The notes beneath the pieces are model-generated. The model had not been told where the DNA came from, ran no database searches, and saw only the letters and a list, made by a program, of their open reading frames with translations. Shown here one piece after another: positions 34,425-46,229 of a DNA stretch of 64,000 nucleotides. The DNA lies in the NCBI GenBank assembly GCA_021432635.1, contig MU270062.1:310001-374000 (forward strand), read 5' to 3'. This DNA comes from Thozetella sp. PMI_491 (Eukaryota; Ascomycota; Sordariomycetes; Chaetosphaeriales; Chaetosphaeriaceae). The stretch's first letter is position 1. Every line of letters starts with the position of its first letter. Both the position numbers and the translations under genes were made by a program.

Positions 34425-37388
34425 TCACATGACGGAGCACTCGCCCTCTTGCTGCTTCCCGATCTTGCTGCGCGATATCCGCTCGCGGGCTCGCGGGCCG
34501 TTCTTACCGGACCGCTTGAGATCCTCGAGCCGTTCGCGGGCCTTCGGGAAGTCCTGGGCTGTTTGGTAGGAAGAATGGTTAGCATATGCCCTCACGACAG
34601 GGTCACTCTTCTTAGCCGGTTCGACTTACCGGCAGCTCTCCAGTACCACCGCTTCGCATCCTCGAGGTTTGCTGGCACACCAATACCGACCTCTGTGAAG
34701 TAACCCATGGCATACTCGGCCTTCGCCAGACCGGCTACGGCCGCCTTGCGAGCCCACAGGTATGCCTCCGTGTCGCTCTGGCTGAGCACGCCGTCGCTGC
34801 CGGTGAGATACCAGCCACTGAGCGCCAGCTCACTTTGGTGCTCCTCCTGAGTCGCGGCGCGCGAGTACCACATGATGGACAGGCGCGGGTCGATGGGGCA
34901 GCCCATCAGGCCGTATTCGTAAGCGCAGCCAAGCCGGAACTGACTGAACTTGTACCCGAGCTCGGCCGCCTTTTTGAACAGGGTGAAGGCGTAGGGCTCG
35001 TCGCGCAGGATGGCGTCGTTGGGCTGCGCACTTTCGTACAGCAGGCCGAGCTCGTGAAGCGCGTGTGGGTTCTCGGTGTCTGCGCGCTCGGCCGCGCGCT
35101 TCAGCCAGCCGACCGCCTCGCGAGGATTCCGGGGCTGGCCCAGGAGACCCTTGAGCAGGATCATACCGACCTTGTACATTGCAGGAGTATCGCCCAGCGT
35201 CGCGGCCCTTTTGTACCACTGGATCGCCTTGAGAGGATCCTTGCGGGTTCCACCACCTTCTTCGTTTCCGATCTCGCAGCAGACGGCAGTACGGTAGGCT
35301 GCCGCCGCGTGGCCAAGCTTGGCGGAGGACTGATAGAGCGTGAAGGCTTCCTTGTTGTCGGGCTCCCCGCTAAAGAGGCCGCGGCCGAGAGAATCGGCCA
35401 AGAAGAACATGGCGTCGGGGTTGCTAGCGCTGGCTAGCTTCTTGAGGATCTTCTGGGCATCCAAGAGGTACCGCTCGCGAGCGCGACCACGCGACTTCGG
35501 ATCGGGAAGATTGGGCACGAGAACATCGGCAGCCTCAACAAGGCGTTTGGCCAAGCGGAGCGCCGAGGCCTGGTCGGTCGCGTCGGCCTTGACGACAGCG
35601 CGCAGGTGCTCCAATTCTTGGATGGTGACGGGCGCTTCGACTGGCTTCGCCGGGGCGGCGCCGTGTCCGGTCATCTGAGACGCGGGCGGAGGAGGGCCCT
35701 GCTGTTGTTGTTGCTGCTGCTGTTGCGGCATCATGTTCTGCTGCGGTTGCGTATTGCCGTAGTTGCGGACCGGCGGCGGCTTGTTGCTCAGATTCACCAC
35801 CGAGTTGGGCATCAGGCCAGGGCGGACCGGAGTCGGGTGCGACGGAAGGCTGTCAGGATTAGGACCCCCCTGCGGCTGCGCACCTGGTCGGTACGGAGCC
35901 GGGCCAGTGGGTAGACCTCCGGGAGGGGACATCCGCCGCGCGTTGGGACCGCTAGGGAGTCCTCCTTGGAAACCTGGTCCTGGCTGTCCCTGGTACTCAT
36001 TCGGAATTGGGGGCACGTCACCTGCCATCTCGAACACGGCTGTCTGGGAGCTTCGCAGGTCTGGCTGCGACTTCGTCCGGTTCAGCTCGGGCAACCTACC
36101 TGGACCGCCAAACTCTCGTGGCCCGGGCGCTGCCTCCATGTGCTGGTCGAACGAGTTGCGACCGCCTGGTTGGGGGCCCATAGCGTCGAAGTTGGGTGGT
36201 ACTTCAGAACTAGCCGAAGGCGGGTTCTGCGGGGGGTAGTTGCTGCCACCGTTGCCGGAGTCGTAATAATCGTAGAAGTCGTCGAACGAAGCTGGTCGCT
36301 GCTGTGGCGCGCGAGGGTTGTCGTACCCTGGCTCCGTGTACCCGTCGTTGGGGGGATATCCCCTCTGTGGTGGTTGGCCACGCATTCCCTGAGCCGTGTT
36401 CGGCCGCCCGGGCATGCCACGGGAGGGGTTGTACGGTGCTGTCTCGCTTCGGTGTGGAGGAGGTGCTTGCCGCATCTCCATCGGGTCTCTGGCCGGCATT
36501 GTCATGCTCCTTTCAGGAGGGCCGAAGCCGTCATCCTGGTAGCCGCCATACCCGGGACCAGGAGGGCCGCGCCGCTGGTCAGGGTATTGCGGCCCTCCCC
36601 TCGGCGGGGGCGGCCCCATTGGACCTCTAGCGGGAGGACCACGAGGCCCAGGCCCTTGGTTGATATCCATCCCCTCCATGCGCGAAACAATCTGGGTTTC
36701 TTCCTCCAAGTCAGTCTTGCGTTGGTGGCCAGGAAATGCTGGGAATGGACTACCGCCGAAGCCCGGCTCGCCGGGGCTAATAGGACCATTCATAGGCCGT
36801 CGATTCGCTACGGGAGAGTCAAGTCAGCCATGTTCGAAACCGTGATCCGGGCCAGCCGACCATGATGAGCTTACAACTAGGGTCTGAGTTGCCGCTGCGC
36901 TCGAGCGGGCCCGGCCGGCCACCTCGCCCTGGAGGGGGGAAGCCTCGGCCAGGGCCGGCAGGGAGCCCACCGCGTGGCGGGTAGGGGCCTCCCCGCGGTC
37001 CATCGCCAGTTGGGGCGCGCTGTAGCTGTCCCGGTCCGGGGGGGCCGCCTCGGCCACCGGGCATGGGCGGGCGTCCTCCCCTGCCGGGGCCAGGCCCAGG
37101 GCCATAGTAGTCCTGCTGCGGAGGGTAGTTGCCCCCATTTGGAGGTCCTCTTTGGTAGTTCATGTCGTCGTACTGGCCACCGTATCCTTGGTCATAGCCG
37201 TTACCATAGTCGTCATACTCGTAGCCGTAGTCCTCCTGGTACTGGCCGTACTGCTGCGGCGGGCCGTTGTACTGCTGCGGCCCGGGACCGCCGGGACCGG
37301 GAGGGTATTGTCGCTGAGGCGCTGGGCGTTGGACGGCCGGTCCGGCATACGGGCGGCCCTGTCCTTCGTAACCCCCATTGTAAGCCAT
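34425..37388 (-). CDS. Sel1-repeat chitin synthase activator (Skt5/Chs4 type)
   Basis: Predicted activator and localiser of a class IV-type chitin synthase at the plasma membrane or septum, by analogy to yeast Skt5/Chs4. The model is complement(join(34425..34558, 34630..36807, 36875..37388)), 941 aa. Residues 1 to about 500 are a Gly/Pro/Tyr/Gln-rich disordered region, including YEYDDYGNGYDQGYGG and a run of nine glutamines. About residues 560-890 form at least seven Sel1-like repeats with the usual A-x-x-x-Y-x-x-A-A pattern, for example IQWYKRAATLGDTPAMYKVG. The last intron is 71 nt (34559-34629), and its removal restores RWYWRAAAQDFPKARERL. The final exon adds a basic tail ending in Cys-Ser-Val-Met. 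That is a CaaX box predicting farnesylation, as in yeast Skt5. A protein ended at the penultimate exon would lose this anchor. Confidence 0.88.
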
Positions 37389-38062
37389 TGCTATGGTGCG
37401 CGCGCTCTGTCGTCAGGTTTTCCGTAGGACCAGCCTCCAGTTGCGAGCTCCAAAGGGTTTCCGGTTGCGTTCGGGAGATGGATGGCTTGCACCCAGGAGG
37501 GGGGAAGCAGACACCGTGTGAATCTGCGGGCGAGGAATTTAATTGTCGTCCTCCCCACTCTTTGGGGGATGTTCCTGAGTCGTGACGGTCGTCAGGTACG
37601 AGGCGCAGGGGTTGCGCATGCCATGAAGTCGCGCGACAGGATGCAAAAACAAAAACCTGCTGTTGTCACTGGAGCTCTTCTTTTGGCTATAGAGCTTCGC
37701 TATTGCATGGCAACCTGTCCCTAAAGAAGAAGAGTCCGGGACCGGTATACGACAGTTTTGGCAGACCAGCGTTTCGGCTGTCTGCTGATCGACAGTTTCG
37801 GCAGGGCTGCGACAGGAACCCTCAGCGTGCGACGGAGTCGTGGTACGTTGTTGTTTCCGTGGAAAATCCACCGACTCGGTAAACGGCTGAACCAGACAAG
37901 CAGACGGTCAGGCCGAGAGGCGGAAGGAGTCGGCCAAGGAGCGGCGTGGGTTGGTGCTTTCGCGATTGGTATTTCGCCTTGTCTCTCCTGCAAATGGCGA
38001 CTGCCAAGGGGTGTGGGGTGTGGAATGAAGGGGAAAGGAGAGGACTGGCAAAGCGTGTGAGT

Positions 38063-38081
38063 GTGAGAGAGAGAGAGAGAG
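38063..38081. repeat. GA microsatellite
   Basis: A short run of GA units in the upstream region of the chitin-synthase activator gene. Polypurine tracts of this kind are common in fungal promoters. Confidence 0.6.
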
Positions 38082-41070
38082 CGCGGCAAAGGGGAAAAAA
38101 AAAACCGCGGCGGTGGGAAGAAGGAACGAAACGGTCTAGCGTCTCTGACTACACTGTACGGTGTCGAGAAGGAAGGAGTGAATAATATCTGCCTGCCCAA
38201 CAAAGACAACACGATGGATGGCCTTGAGGAGGGGGGAGAAGAGGGTCCAGAGCCGGAGTGCACGGGGAAGGTGAAATGCAGGGAGCAATAATAATAACCT
38301 GGGTGGGGGGAGACGGAACAAAAGAGACCAGAGTCAGCATGACCCCGAAATTTGCGGAGAAAGGCGAGGGCGTGCGCTGTCGCTGTCTGGAGGGCCTAGC
38401 CGCTTCCGGCGTGGTACTTGGGCCGCTCTGAATCTGATGGGTCGGTCTGATGGGGGAGAGGGGGGTGGGAGGGGTGCGAGAGATGGTGTCAGGCACCACG
38501 ACATGTGCATAACTTCAGGGGACTACCGGCCCTGAGTCGGTTCGGGCCAACCGATCTCCCTCCCTAGAGGAGGATGGATGGCCATCCACCATCCACCAAC
38601 ATACATAGTACGATACTCCAGCCCGCTCCCGCAGAACAAGGCCGCATATGCAGCCCGTTCCGCCGACGATGGCTGTAGCCGCCCATGCCGGATTGCTGTT
38701 GGCTCTCGACTACTCCCAAGTACTCGGGTACCTACGCCCGTGCTACAGACCGACCCCGGGGGCGGCCGAGCGGAGGAGCGCGCTGCTGCTGGCGCGCTGA
38801 GCGAGGGTCTGTTTAGGGAGATGGGTTTGGCCATGCGGCCTCCAGTGGCGGCATCCACCCAGCCCACCTGTCTACTACAAGTACCTGGGTAATGACAGCA
38901 CTCGGTCCTACCTAAAGGCAGCTTGGCAGCTTGGGGAGGTCCCGCCCCTCCTAAGAAGCCAGCAATAAACTCGCATAAGCCCGAGCCATGGGCTTTGCAT
39001 ACTAGTATTCCTAGTACAATATCGATGCTGCGCTAGCCCGCGGCTCGGGTGTGGCTTGGCTCTGCTGGTCGGCACACAAGGCCACACAATGAGCGGGCTG
39101 TGAGGGATGTTGACAATCAGCATCGATCACCCGTGAGCGGCCCGAGGCATTAGACAGGATCTCAGGCGCTGACCGGGGGTCTGCCCAGTCGTCTACGAGA
39201 CCCGTGGAGTCGAAAACATGAACCGTCTCCATAATGACAGAGGAGGTCGTCATGGTTTCCGCTCAAAGGGGGGGGAAGCAGTATGGACGTGGGCCAAACG
39301 GCCAAAGGCCCGCCTTCCGCATTGAAGCCGTTCCCACGCGGTTCCCGGTCATGGCCAATGATTGTCCAGGGGCGCGCCGGAGCATCCCAGCGACGGGGAT
39401 TTTCGTACAGATATTCGTATGCCATCCATCCCTGGTTTCTTGCTGGCTGGCCGCCTAGAATAAGCAACCAAAAGTAGCTACCACGTAGGCATCTCTCGGC
39501 CTCCTCCCCCTTTTGCTTTCGCCGCCCGCTGGTTGCACAGTGCCATCGAGACGCCTGCCGTAGGTTGCGATTGGCGGCGCCGGGTCCTGCTCGACGACGC
39601 GAAGAGTATGAGAGGACGCCCCCAATTCCCACCCCGCCACGTTCGGCCCCTCATCCAGGGTCCAGGGGCTTTGGGGGATGCAAGCCATCCTAGTGCTGCC
39701 CGGGAACCGGTGCCCGGCGGTTGCGGTTGGCTAGGGTTTCTCTGGATGAAACGTACGGCAGAGCCATATGGTGACACTGAACCAAAACTCGCAACTGCCG
39801 AAGCCTTCCATTGTGTTCCTCTGCACGATTTCGTCCCATGTTTTTTCTTCTCTGTCGAGAATGCAGAAAAAGAAAACCTGCTAGCGACGCCAGCCTTCTT
39901 CAGCCTATAGCCTTTTCTCGTACGAAGTAGCACACCGTCCGTTGTCGAGAAAAGCAAAGCAATGAATTAGAGGACCGAGTTTCGAAATGACCAACCAGGG
40001 CAGGGAGGAGTCGTTGCTTGGACCTCCCGTCCTATGTTCAATATTTGCTTGCAGATTGTGCTATGCTGTGACAGCACAAATGCCAAGCCTTTCGGTGCCC
40101 CGTCCATCTTCGTTGACGTTTCACATAGCCCAGCTCTGAGCCGGGCTTCGGTCAACCGAGGGCAGCAGTACGCCTGCTTCTACTTCCTTGCTGCAGATTG
40201 GGGCTGAAATCAGGATTGCACCCCGTCCTAGACCCCCGACAGTACCTGGCCGCCTCGTACTTCAACGCTTCCACCAGGCTTCTGGGAGAAAGGAAAGGAG
40301 CGAAAGGGACGCAGCCTCCCCGGTAATTGCCCCCGGGATCACCCGCCAGGCTGAGACCACTTGAGATGCACTTGAGATGAACAGCTTTGCGAGGCGATAT
40401 TGGTCTCATATATTTTTGTGCCTCAGCGGTTTCCTGAGCCTCTTGCCGTTTGGGAAGTGGGCTGTCTCTCCTCACCTTCGAGTCAGAGCCGCCGACATCA
40501 AACCAGCCCGGTGATTTGCATTCCCACTACAGCCAAGTCTCTGCTTCATCGGTTTCTCTCACACTACCAAGGTGAGGAGCGTCAAGCTTGCTGCGACCCT
40601 CGCCCAGATGGCTGCCTCACAGACGAGCGGTTGACAAACTCCACTAGAGGAAGCGCTACGTTTGGGGTTGATCGTCGTACCTGTCGAGTAATATGATCGA
40701 TTCGCACATATGGCTATAGTCATAGTATAAAGGAAACGTCCCAAGATTCCCGGCCGGCGAATCGATGTGCAGATCTTTGGGGGAGGCAGTGCAGAATTAA
40801 GCTCCCGATCACCAGAATACCACGTTGCTTGTCTTCAGCCTAAACTCTTGCACACCCGCCCTGACCTGGGCCGGTGGGCTGTGTAAAAAAGCATTGGCCT
40901 TCCCAAATCAAGGAGAGCCAGAAAACCGTTGGACAAGCCGGGAATTCGGGAGCCCACCTTGCCAACTTGCCTAGGTGAGCGGGAGCAAAACCGGGACCAG
41001 ACCGGGACTAAGAGAGCAGGCTGCCTCCTGTCTCTGGCCTCGTGGTCAACCCAGCCCCAAGGTCAGCGAA

Positions 41071-41084
41071 GGGGGGGGGGGGGG
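41071..41084. repeat. G14 homopolymer
   Basis: Fourteen consecutive G residues upstream of CBP4. It may be length-variable or an assembly-sensitive site. Confidence 0.7.
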
Positions 41085-41718
41085 CAGCAAGGACAGATAG
41101 CTACACTTGGCAGACATGTTACCCGGCATTGGGTGAGATCTGGTTCGGGCGGGCGTGTGTGTCGTCGATCGGCTGGGCGCCACGGCGAGTGAGAGGCGCG
41201 GATCTGGTCGCCACGATAGCTGCTTGACGCGTACACAAAGGGCCGACAAAGAGTTGCTACCTCATACTGCCCCTCTGATCGCACTGCCTCTAGAGACGCC
41301 CCAACGGAAATCCGGCGCAGCGGTAGCGTCAACATCTTGCGGCCTCCTGTTTCGTAGCAGGTCCGCATGATGAATGATATCACCGGAGGGAGCCATGATC
41401 GAGTTTCTTGGTGGGGCAAGACACAAAGGCACAGAGAATACATAGGGGCTCGGGCTCGAACGGGAGCGTGGCCAAAGGTAATCGGGGGCTTTGAGTAGCT
41501 TCCGACGGTTCGGATGGTCCGAGCTCCCAATTTTGCCGTGCCTGGCCGCCTGCATCCGTGCCAAAGCGGAAAGGGCTGCAAGGGTCTCATCGACGTCACG
41601 TTCAAGTTTTCTAGGAGACTCCAGGCCGCGCCGTGACTCGCGAGAGAGCAGCTCCCGAGCGACGCTGAATCCATCCCTTCGATTCAGCCCGCCATAAGGA
41701 GAGAGAGGCGCTGCAAAG

Positions 41719-42221
41719 ATGGCGCCCAAGAAGCCCTTCAACTGGTGGCTGTGGACCAAAATGCTGGTCGGGTGAGTCGGCTCCTTCAGGGTCAGTCCTG
41801 AACCCGCGCCTCTGACATGAGCACAAACAGCGGAGTGGCCATTTCGGTGGGAGGCCCCTATCTCACGTCGCGCTTCATGATCTCAGAGGAGGAAGCGCTC
41901 AAGAAGTACACTCCTGAGGAGCGCAAGCGGATCATGGAGAAGAAGCGCGAGAAGGACGAAGAGTTCGAGTACTTCGTCTCCCGGCTGAAGGAGCAGACAA
42001 AGTCAAAACAGAACAGTATGTCCCGCCGTTCTACGAGCTCGCGACACTAGCTAACGGTGGGCTCAGTATGGGTCGTCGAGGCCGAAGAGAGGCAGAAGAA
42101 GGATACGCAGACGAGGAAAGAGGTAGAAGCCAAGCGGCGGTCGGCCGCGGACGAGATTGAGGCCCGGAAAGAGCAAATGAGGCGCGAGGTCGAGTCGGCA
42201 ACAAAGACACCTAAGAACTGA
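41719..42221 (+). CDS. CBP4: Complex III assembly factor CBP4
   Basis: Mitochondrial inner-membrane protein needed for assembly of ubiquinol-cytochrome c reductase, acting with the cytochrome b translation and assembly factors. The model is join(41719..41771, 41831..42015, 42067..42221), 130 aa, with two short introns (59 and 51 nt). The start MAPKKPFNWWLWTKMLVGG is characteristic of the fungal family. A single membrane segment spans about residues 9-28, followed by YTPEERKRIMEKKREKDEEF and a long charged helix. The conserved IWVVEAEE segment is formed across the second intron. The C-terminal half is Lys/Glu-rich and probably coiled. The length matches the family in filamentous fungi. Confidence 0.85.
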
Positions 42222-43043
42222 GAAGGGAAGGGCTACGACGATGCCTTATGGCCACTGTATAATCACTGTAAAACAAAAGGCACCCTGTATGTTAATGGCT
42301 GCGGGACTAGATGATACCACCCGCACTCCAACCCCTAGAAATCTGCGGGAAGCCGACGGAAGAGGCTCCGGGTTAGGGAAAAACGTTGCTTAAAGAAGAT
42401 ATGCGTGGGCGGCATGGCAATTGAAGAGCCGGTGGGCACATCTCCCCATATCTTCCCATAAACCGCGCCAGGCCGCCTAAGATGGGATGGCGAAGGTTGC
42501 AACAAAGGCTCGTGTAAAAAGCTAGGGTACTCGTAGCTTTGCGCCATCGGTCCGCATTGGCTCAGTTGCCCGGACTCGGGGCTGCAGCCGTGCAGTTTCC
42601 GAGGTCGGGTGGGGCGGTCGTCGTCCTGAAGCCTTGGGAGCCTTGAGAGCGTTGTGGGGTAAAAGTTTTTGCGGGAGCGAAAATCTTGGCGCTCAGGCCA
42701 GGCTGGGGCTCGGCGCACACAAATTCTCCAACCGGCAATCGGGAGTCGAAGCTCAACCTTGCCTTCGCGCGCCTATCACATCCACGACGATTCAAGGTCA
42801 CTATCCGCCCCTGCGATATAGGTAGGCTATCCATTCCTCCCTCCCTCTTCGGCCTCTTCGGGGGCTTCAGGGCGCGTCCGGGTCCGCGGAGCCGGAGTGC
42901 TGGGAGAACTACATCTGTGGTCCGGAACGGGGCTGACTGACCGCGTGCAAAAGTTCGGTGAAGCTACGCTACCGCACCCCAACCTCAAGCCCGAAAACTA
43001 CCTCATTGCCACCGCTCCCCTCCCGACCTAGTGACCCGGAATC
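42222..43043. other. Intergenic between CBP4 and NAC beta
   Basis: It includes the CBP4 3' flank and the NAC beta promoter. No further gene was seen; the frames here are shadows of one another. Confidence 0.5.
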
Positions 43044-43769
43044 ATGGCGGACATTCAGGAGCGAATTGCGAAGCTGAACCTCCGCGGCGCCCCGCGTACT
43101 GGTGAGTACCACCTCCCGACCCTTTCGCCCCCGCATGGCCTTGACTTCGGCTTGCTAATTCGGCTCGGCAGGGTATGTTCAAGCAGTCTCTGTCCCGGCT
43201 TGCCTCGCTGCCTACCCCGCATCCCAATGCCCGGGTCTCACCCCTAGAAAGACGTGTGAAGGAATCTGACCATGCGGTAGTGGCAAGGGAACCCCCCGTC
43301 GTACCCAGAAGAAGGGCCCGGCCCGGTCCTCGGGCGATGACAAGAAGCTCCAGCAGACCCTGAAGAAGCTTGGCACCCAGCCCATCCAGGCTATCGAGGA
43401 GGTCAACATGTTCAAGAGCGACGGCAACGTCATCCACTTCGCCGCCCCCAAGGGTGAGGTCTCCTTCCCATCCCTCTGGACTTCGGGACTATGGGTCCAC
43501 GAGGCTTGAGCTTAGCTGACAAATCCCACCCTGCAGTCCACGCCGCTGTTCCCTCCAACACCTTCGCTATCTACGGAAACGGTGAGGACAAGGAGCTTAC
43601 GGAGCTGGTCCCCGGTATCCTGAACCAGCTCGGACCGGACTCGCTCGCCTCTCTCCGCAAGCTGGCCGAGAGCTACCAGAGCCTGCAGAAGAGCGGTGAG
43701 AAGGAGGCGGACGACGACGAGATCCCTGAGCTCGTCGAGGGCCAGAACTTCGAGAACAAGGTCGAGTAA
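43044..43769 (+). CDS. EGD1: Nascent polypeptide-associated complex subunit beta
   Basis: Beta subunit of NAC, the ribosome-associated chaperone that binds emerging nascent chains. The N-terminus is [20 protein letters not shown]. The ribosome-binding stretch [11 protein letters not shown] follows, then the NAC domain ([33 protein letters not shown]) and an acidic tail ending in [10 protein letters not shown]. The best model is join(43044..43101, 43172..43172, 43281..43453, 43537..43769), 154 aa. The strong GTGAGT donor at 43102 and the acceptor before 43281 do not match in phase. A single G exon at 43172, flanked by CAG and GTATGT, restores Arg-Thr-Gly-Gly-Lys-Gly. The alternative is one 175-nt intron using a weak GTACCA donor at 43106, which adds one residue (Thr-Gly-Asp-Gly-Lys). 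Confidence 0.87.
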
Positions 43770-44043
43770 GCGACGGCACGGAACGCGATCTTTGAGGGGG
43801 CGCTCGCTCGGAAAAGAATAAATGGAACGGGAGGCGAGGCTGGACCTGGTGATCGGGACGGCCTGCCGCACGTGTTTTTATGCGCAGGATCGGCGGCGTC
43901 TTTGGAATTCGTGGCATATGGGAGACCCGTCTGCGAGGGTTATGCGCGAAGGGGGGCCACGATGTGGTCCTCCTGTACCCCCAATCCATCAACAATAAAA
44001 GAAATGGGATATCCCCACGAATTGCTCTCAACGGGTCTGCTTC
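43770..44043. other. Short convergent 3' region
   Basis: This is the 3' flank shared by NAC beta (+) and the tRNA deaminase (-). An AATAAA-like element lies near 43818 (GAATAAATGG) and another A-rich site near 43993, both consistent with plus-strand polyadenylation. Confidence 0.4.
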
Positions 44044-45535
44044 CTAGCGGATAATGGCTTGGTCCGCGTGCTCTAGAGACCCTCCCTTCAGTATGAAGGC
44101 GTCATCTCCTACGTTTCTCGCCCAGCCCTGGAGAGCTTGCTTCCGGACTTCCTCCTTAACTCGATTCCGTGCTTCCAGCCACGCAGAGACTTTCAGGTCC
44201 CGGTAGGCTCCAGCACTAGGAAAGTGGTGAGGGATAGATGAGTTGCCAACCAAGAGCTCTTCAGCCTCCGTAGCAAGAGCCCACATCCTCCTTCTAGACG
44301 TGAGGCTAGCCCCCTTGAGCTCGAACTGCTTCGTCCCCTGTAGAATGCCGCCAATGAGAGCCTCCCCCATCCCAGACCCGCGCCATACCCAGGCCACAGC
44401 CATGTTGCTAGCTGCCAGCCTCTCCGACCGCTCACCAACTGCCGGCTTCGAAAACGCAAACTCAGTTCCGGTTGTTCTCACATCGAACGGGATGAACGAG
44501 TAGCCGCCCTGCCATTGGCGTCCGGCCACCGGCTTCATCCGGCCTTCGGCTGAGAAGCAGCGCGCACACCCCACAGCAGAATGCTGCGACTCGGGTAGGA
44601 CCAGTGAGGCGAGATACACGCCCTCCGGCGACACGAGGAGCGCGGCCGTCGAGCAGAGGAGAGACGTGCACTGCTTGAGAGCAATCTTGTCCGAGCAAGA
44701 CTTAGACAGGCAAGCCGGCGCATCCCCACGGGCTGGCTTACGCCGTACAATCCCCAGTTGGGAGAAGTAAGCCCTGCCTGGGAGCGCTTCCGCGCCGTCA
44801 GGGCATGAAGGGTCGGGGATGGCATCAGGTGGCACCTCCCAGGGCGAAGCATCCTCCTGGGCTGCCATGGTCAGCTCCATGCTGGCATCGCCGCCTGCGC
44901 CATATTAGTTAATATGTGTCGGCCGAGAATGCGGGAGAGATAGGAGGCAGACATACATGGTGCCTCCGAGCAGTACATGTGGAGCGAGACACCCTTGTTC
45001 CAGGAAAAAGGCCGCCCAAGCAGTTCGTCGTCGGACTTGGAGACGGGCGTGCAGGCAAGAAACTCCGAAGACTGCAGCTCGCCCGACGCGAGGCGGCGGC
45101 ATTCCTGCAATACGAAGAGATTAAACGCACGCATGGCCAGCACCTCGGCATGCCAGTCGTGGAGGGCGACCCCGTTTGCCTGGGGCAACTTTGCGGAGGG
45201 GAGGCACTTCATGCCAGTGCTAGAACTGCCATGTCAGCTACGGTTCAGAGGCGCCCGAAGAGTAGGAGAACGACCCAACGGCACAAGGAACGTTCCCTAC
45301 ATGTACATACGCTAGTGAAAGACAGCGAAAGGAGCCATCGGGAACTAATGCATATGTCTCTGATCAGCAGGTGACCAAGAGCGGAGGAGGAAGATCGGGC
45401 ACCTTTCGCTACTATGCCGCTCAACGGCACCCATTCGTGCAGGCCATTGGACCGTACCACGGGCTTCCTCTTCTTCGGGAGCTTTTCGAACTCGGCTAGG
45501 ACCACGGCTGCGATCTCATCGGCGTCTCGGGTCAT
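44044..45535 (-). CDS. TAD1: tRNA-specific adenosine deaminase, Tad1/ADAT1 type
   Basis: Converts adenosine 37 of tRNA-Ala to inosine in the Tad1/ADAT1 family. The model is complement(join(44044..44894, 44957..45219, 45311..45359, 45403..45535)), 431 aa. The small 49-nt exon 2 was found by phase and motif: it gives ETYALVPDGSFRCLSLATGMKCLP, in two parts across the junction. The first intron is very short (43 nt) with a weak GTGCCC donor. The deaminase signature is complete: LHDWHAEVLAMR with His84 and Glu86, PCGDAS with Cys149 formed across an intron, and SCSDKI with the third zinc ligand Cys215. The C-terminal ADEAMc region continues to residue 431 and includes a GRRxW-like RQWQGG segment. 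Complete zinc ligands argue for an active enzyme. Confidence 0.88.
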
Positions 45536-46229
45536 TGCATGCCGTGTTCGTCACGCCTCGAGCAACGCTCAAGTGGAGGGTGCTGCGAGGTGGTTTGGTG
45601 CGGCATAAGGGGGTTAGGGTCGGTTTTATGGAGATCGTAACGCCTCGGCGGCTGCACCCCACACAAATCGAGCCGCAACTATAAGCCTAAGTGTCAAATC
45701 TATCACTGCAGGAGAGATTTGATACAAGAGTTATTCGGGTGTTGTTTTGACCGTATGCCCGGCTCTGAATCATTTTAGGTGCTATCTAACGGGATATATT
45801 CAGAGATATCCACGGACTTCTTGTTCTAGCTCACAAGAAGTTATAGGCGTGGAAGATATTAGCTCTACGCTGCGTTTTATTGTCGAATGCCCTGGCTAGG
45901 AGGTAGTCTCACTACTCAAGACCAACAAAAGACCATGATATATGTATCGCTCGGGTAGCTTCGGTATACCTAAGACCGGGAATCGTGATTTGTCAAGGCA
46001 GAGAGTACTCCTTAACCTGAGTGCAGTCACAGTATTCAACACATTCTTCACACTTTCGATTTTCTCAAAGACTGGTTACATTTCGTATCATGTGCAGAAG
46101 ATGTACCTCTACGTATTGTTGCAAGTAGAAATAGAAGTCCCCGCTACCCTGACTGCTCGGAGATGCGACGCTGGCGGCAAGAGGGCGGGATCTAAACCGT
46201 CTCTCTACCCAGTCATAAGTAGCAAGTAT
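45536..46229. other. Intergenic between TAD1 and the MFS gene
   Basis: Moderately AT-rich, with two adjacent inverted repeats at 45792-45840. No gene was seen. Confidence 0.5.
45792..45840. repeat. Two adjacent short inverted repeats
   Basis: The first pairs GGATAT with ATATCC around an 8-nt spacer. The second pairs CTTCTTGT with ACAAGAAG around an 8-nt loop (45817-45840). They could form tandem hairpins in RNA or bind symmetrical factors. They may be chance. Confidence 0.4.

Larger units (their letters stand above)
37389..41718. other. 4.3 kb divergent intergenic region
   Basis: It separates the chitin-synthase activator (-) from CBP4 (+), so both promoters lie here. It contains a GA microsatellite (38063-38081), a 14-base G run (41071-41084), and A-rich tracts. 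The open frames, such as 39478-39957 on the minus strand, have biased composition and no motif. No gene is supported. Confidence 0.5.

Noticed and set aside
35966-36865. 299-codon plus-strand frame
   Set aside because: It lies fully opposite the Gly/Pro-rich region of the chitin-synthase activator and reflects that biased codon composition.
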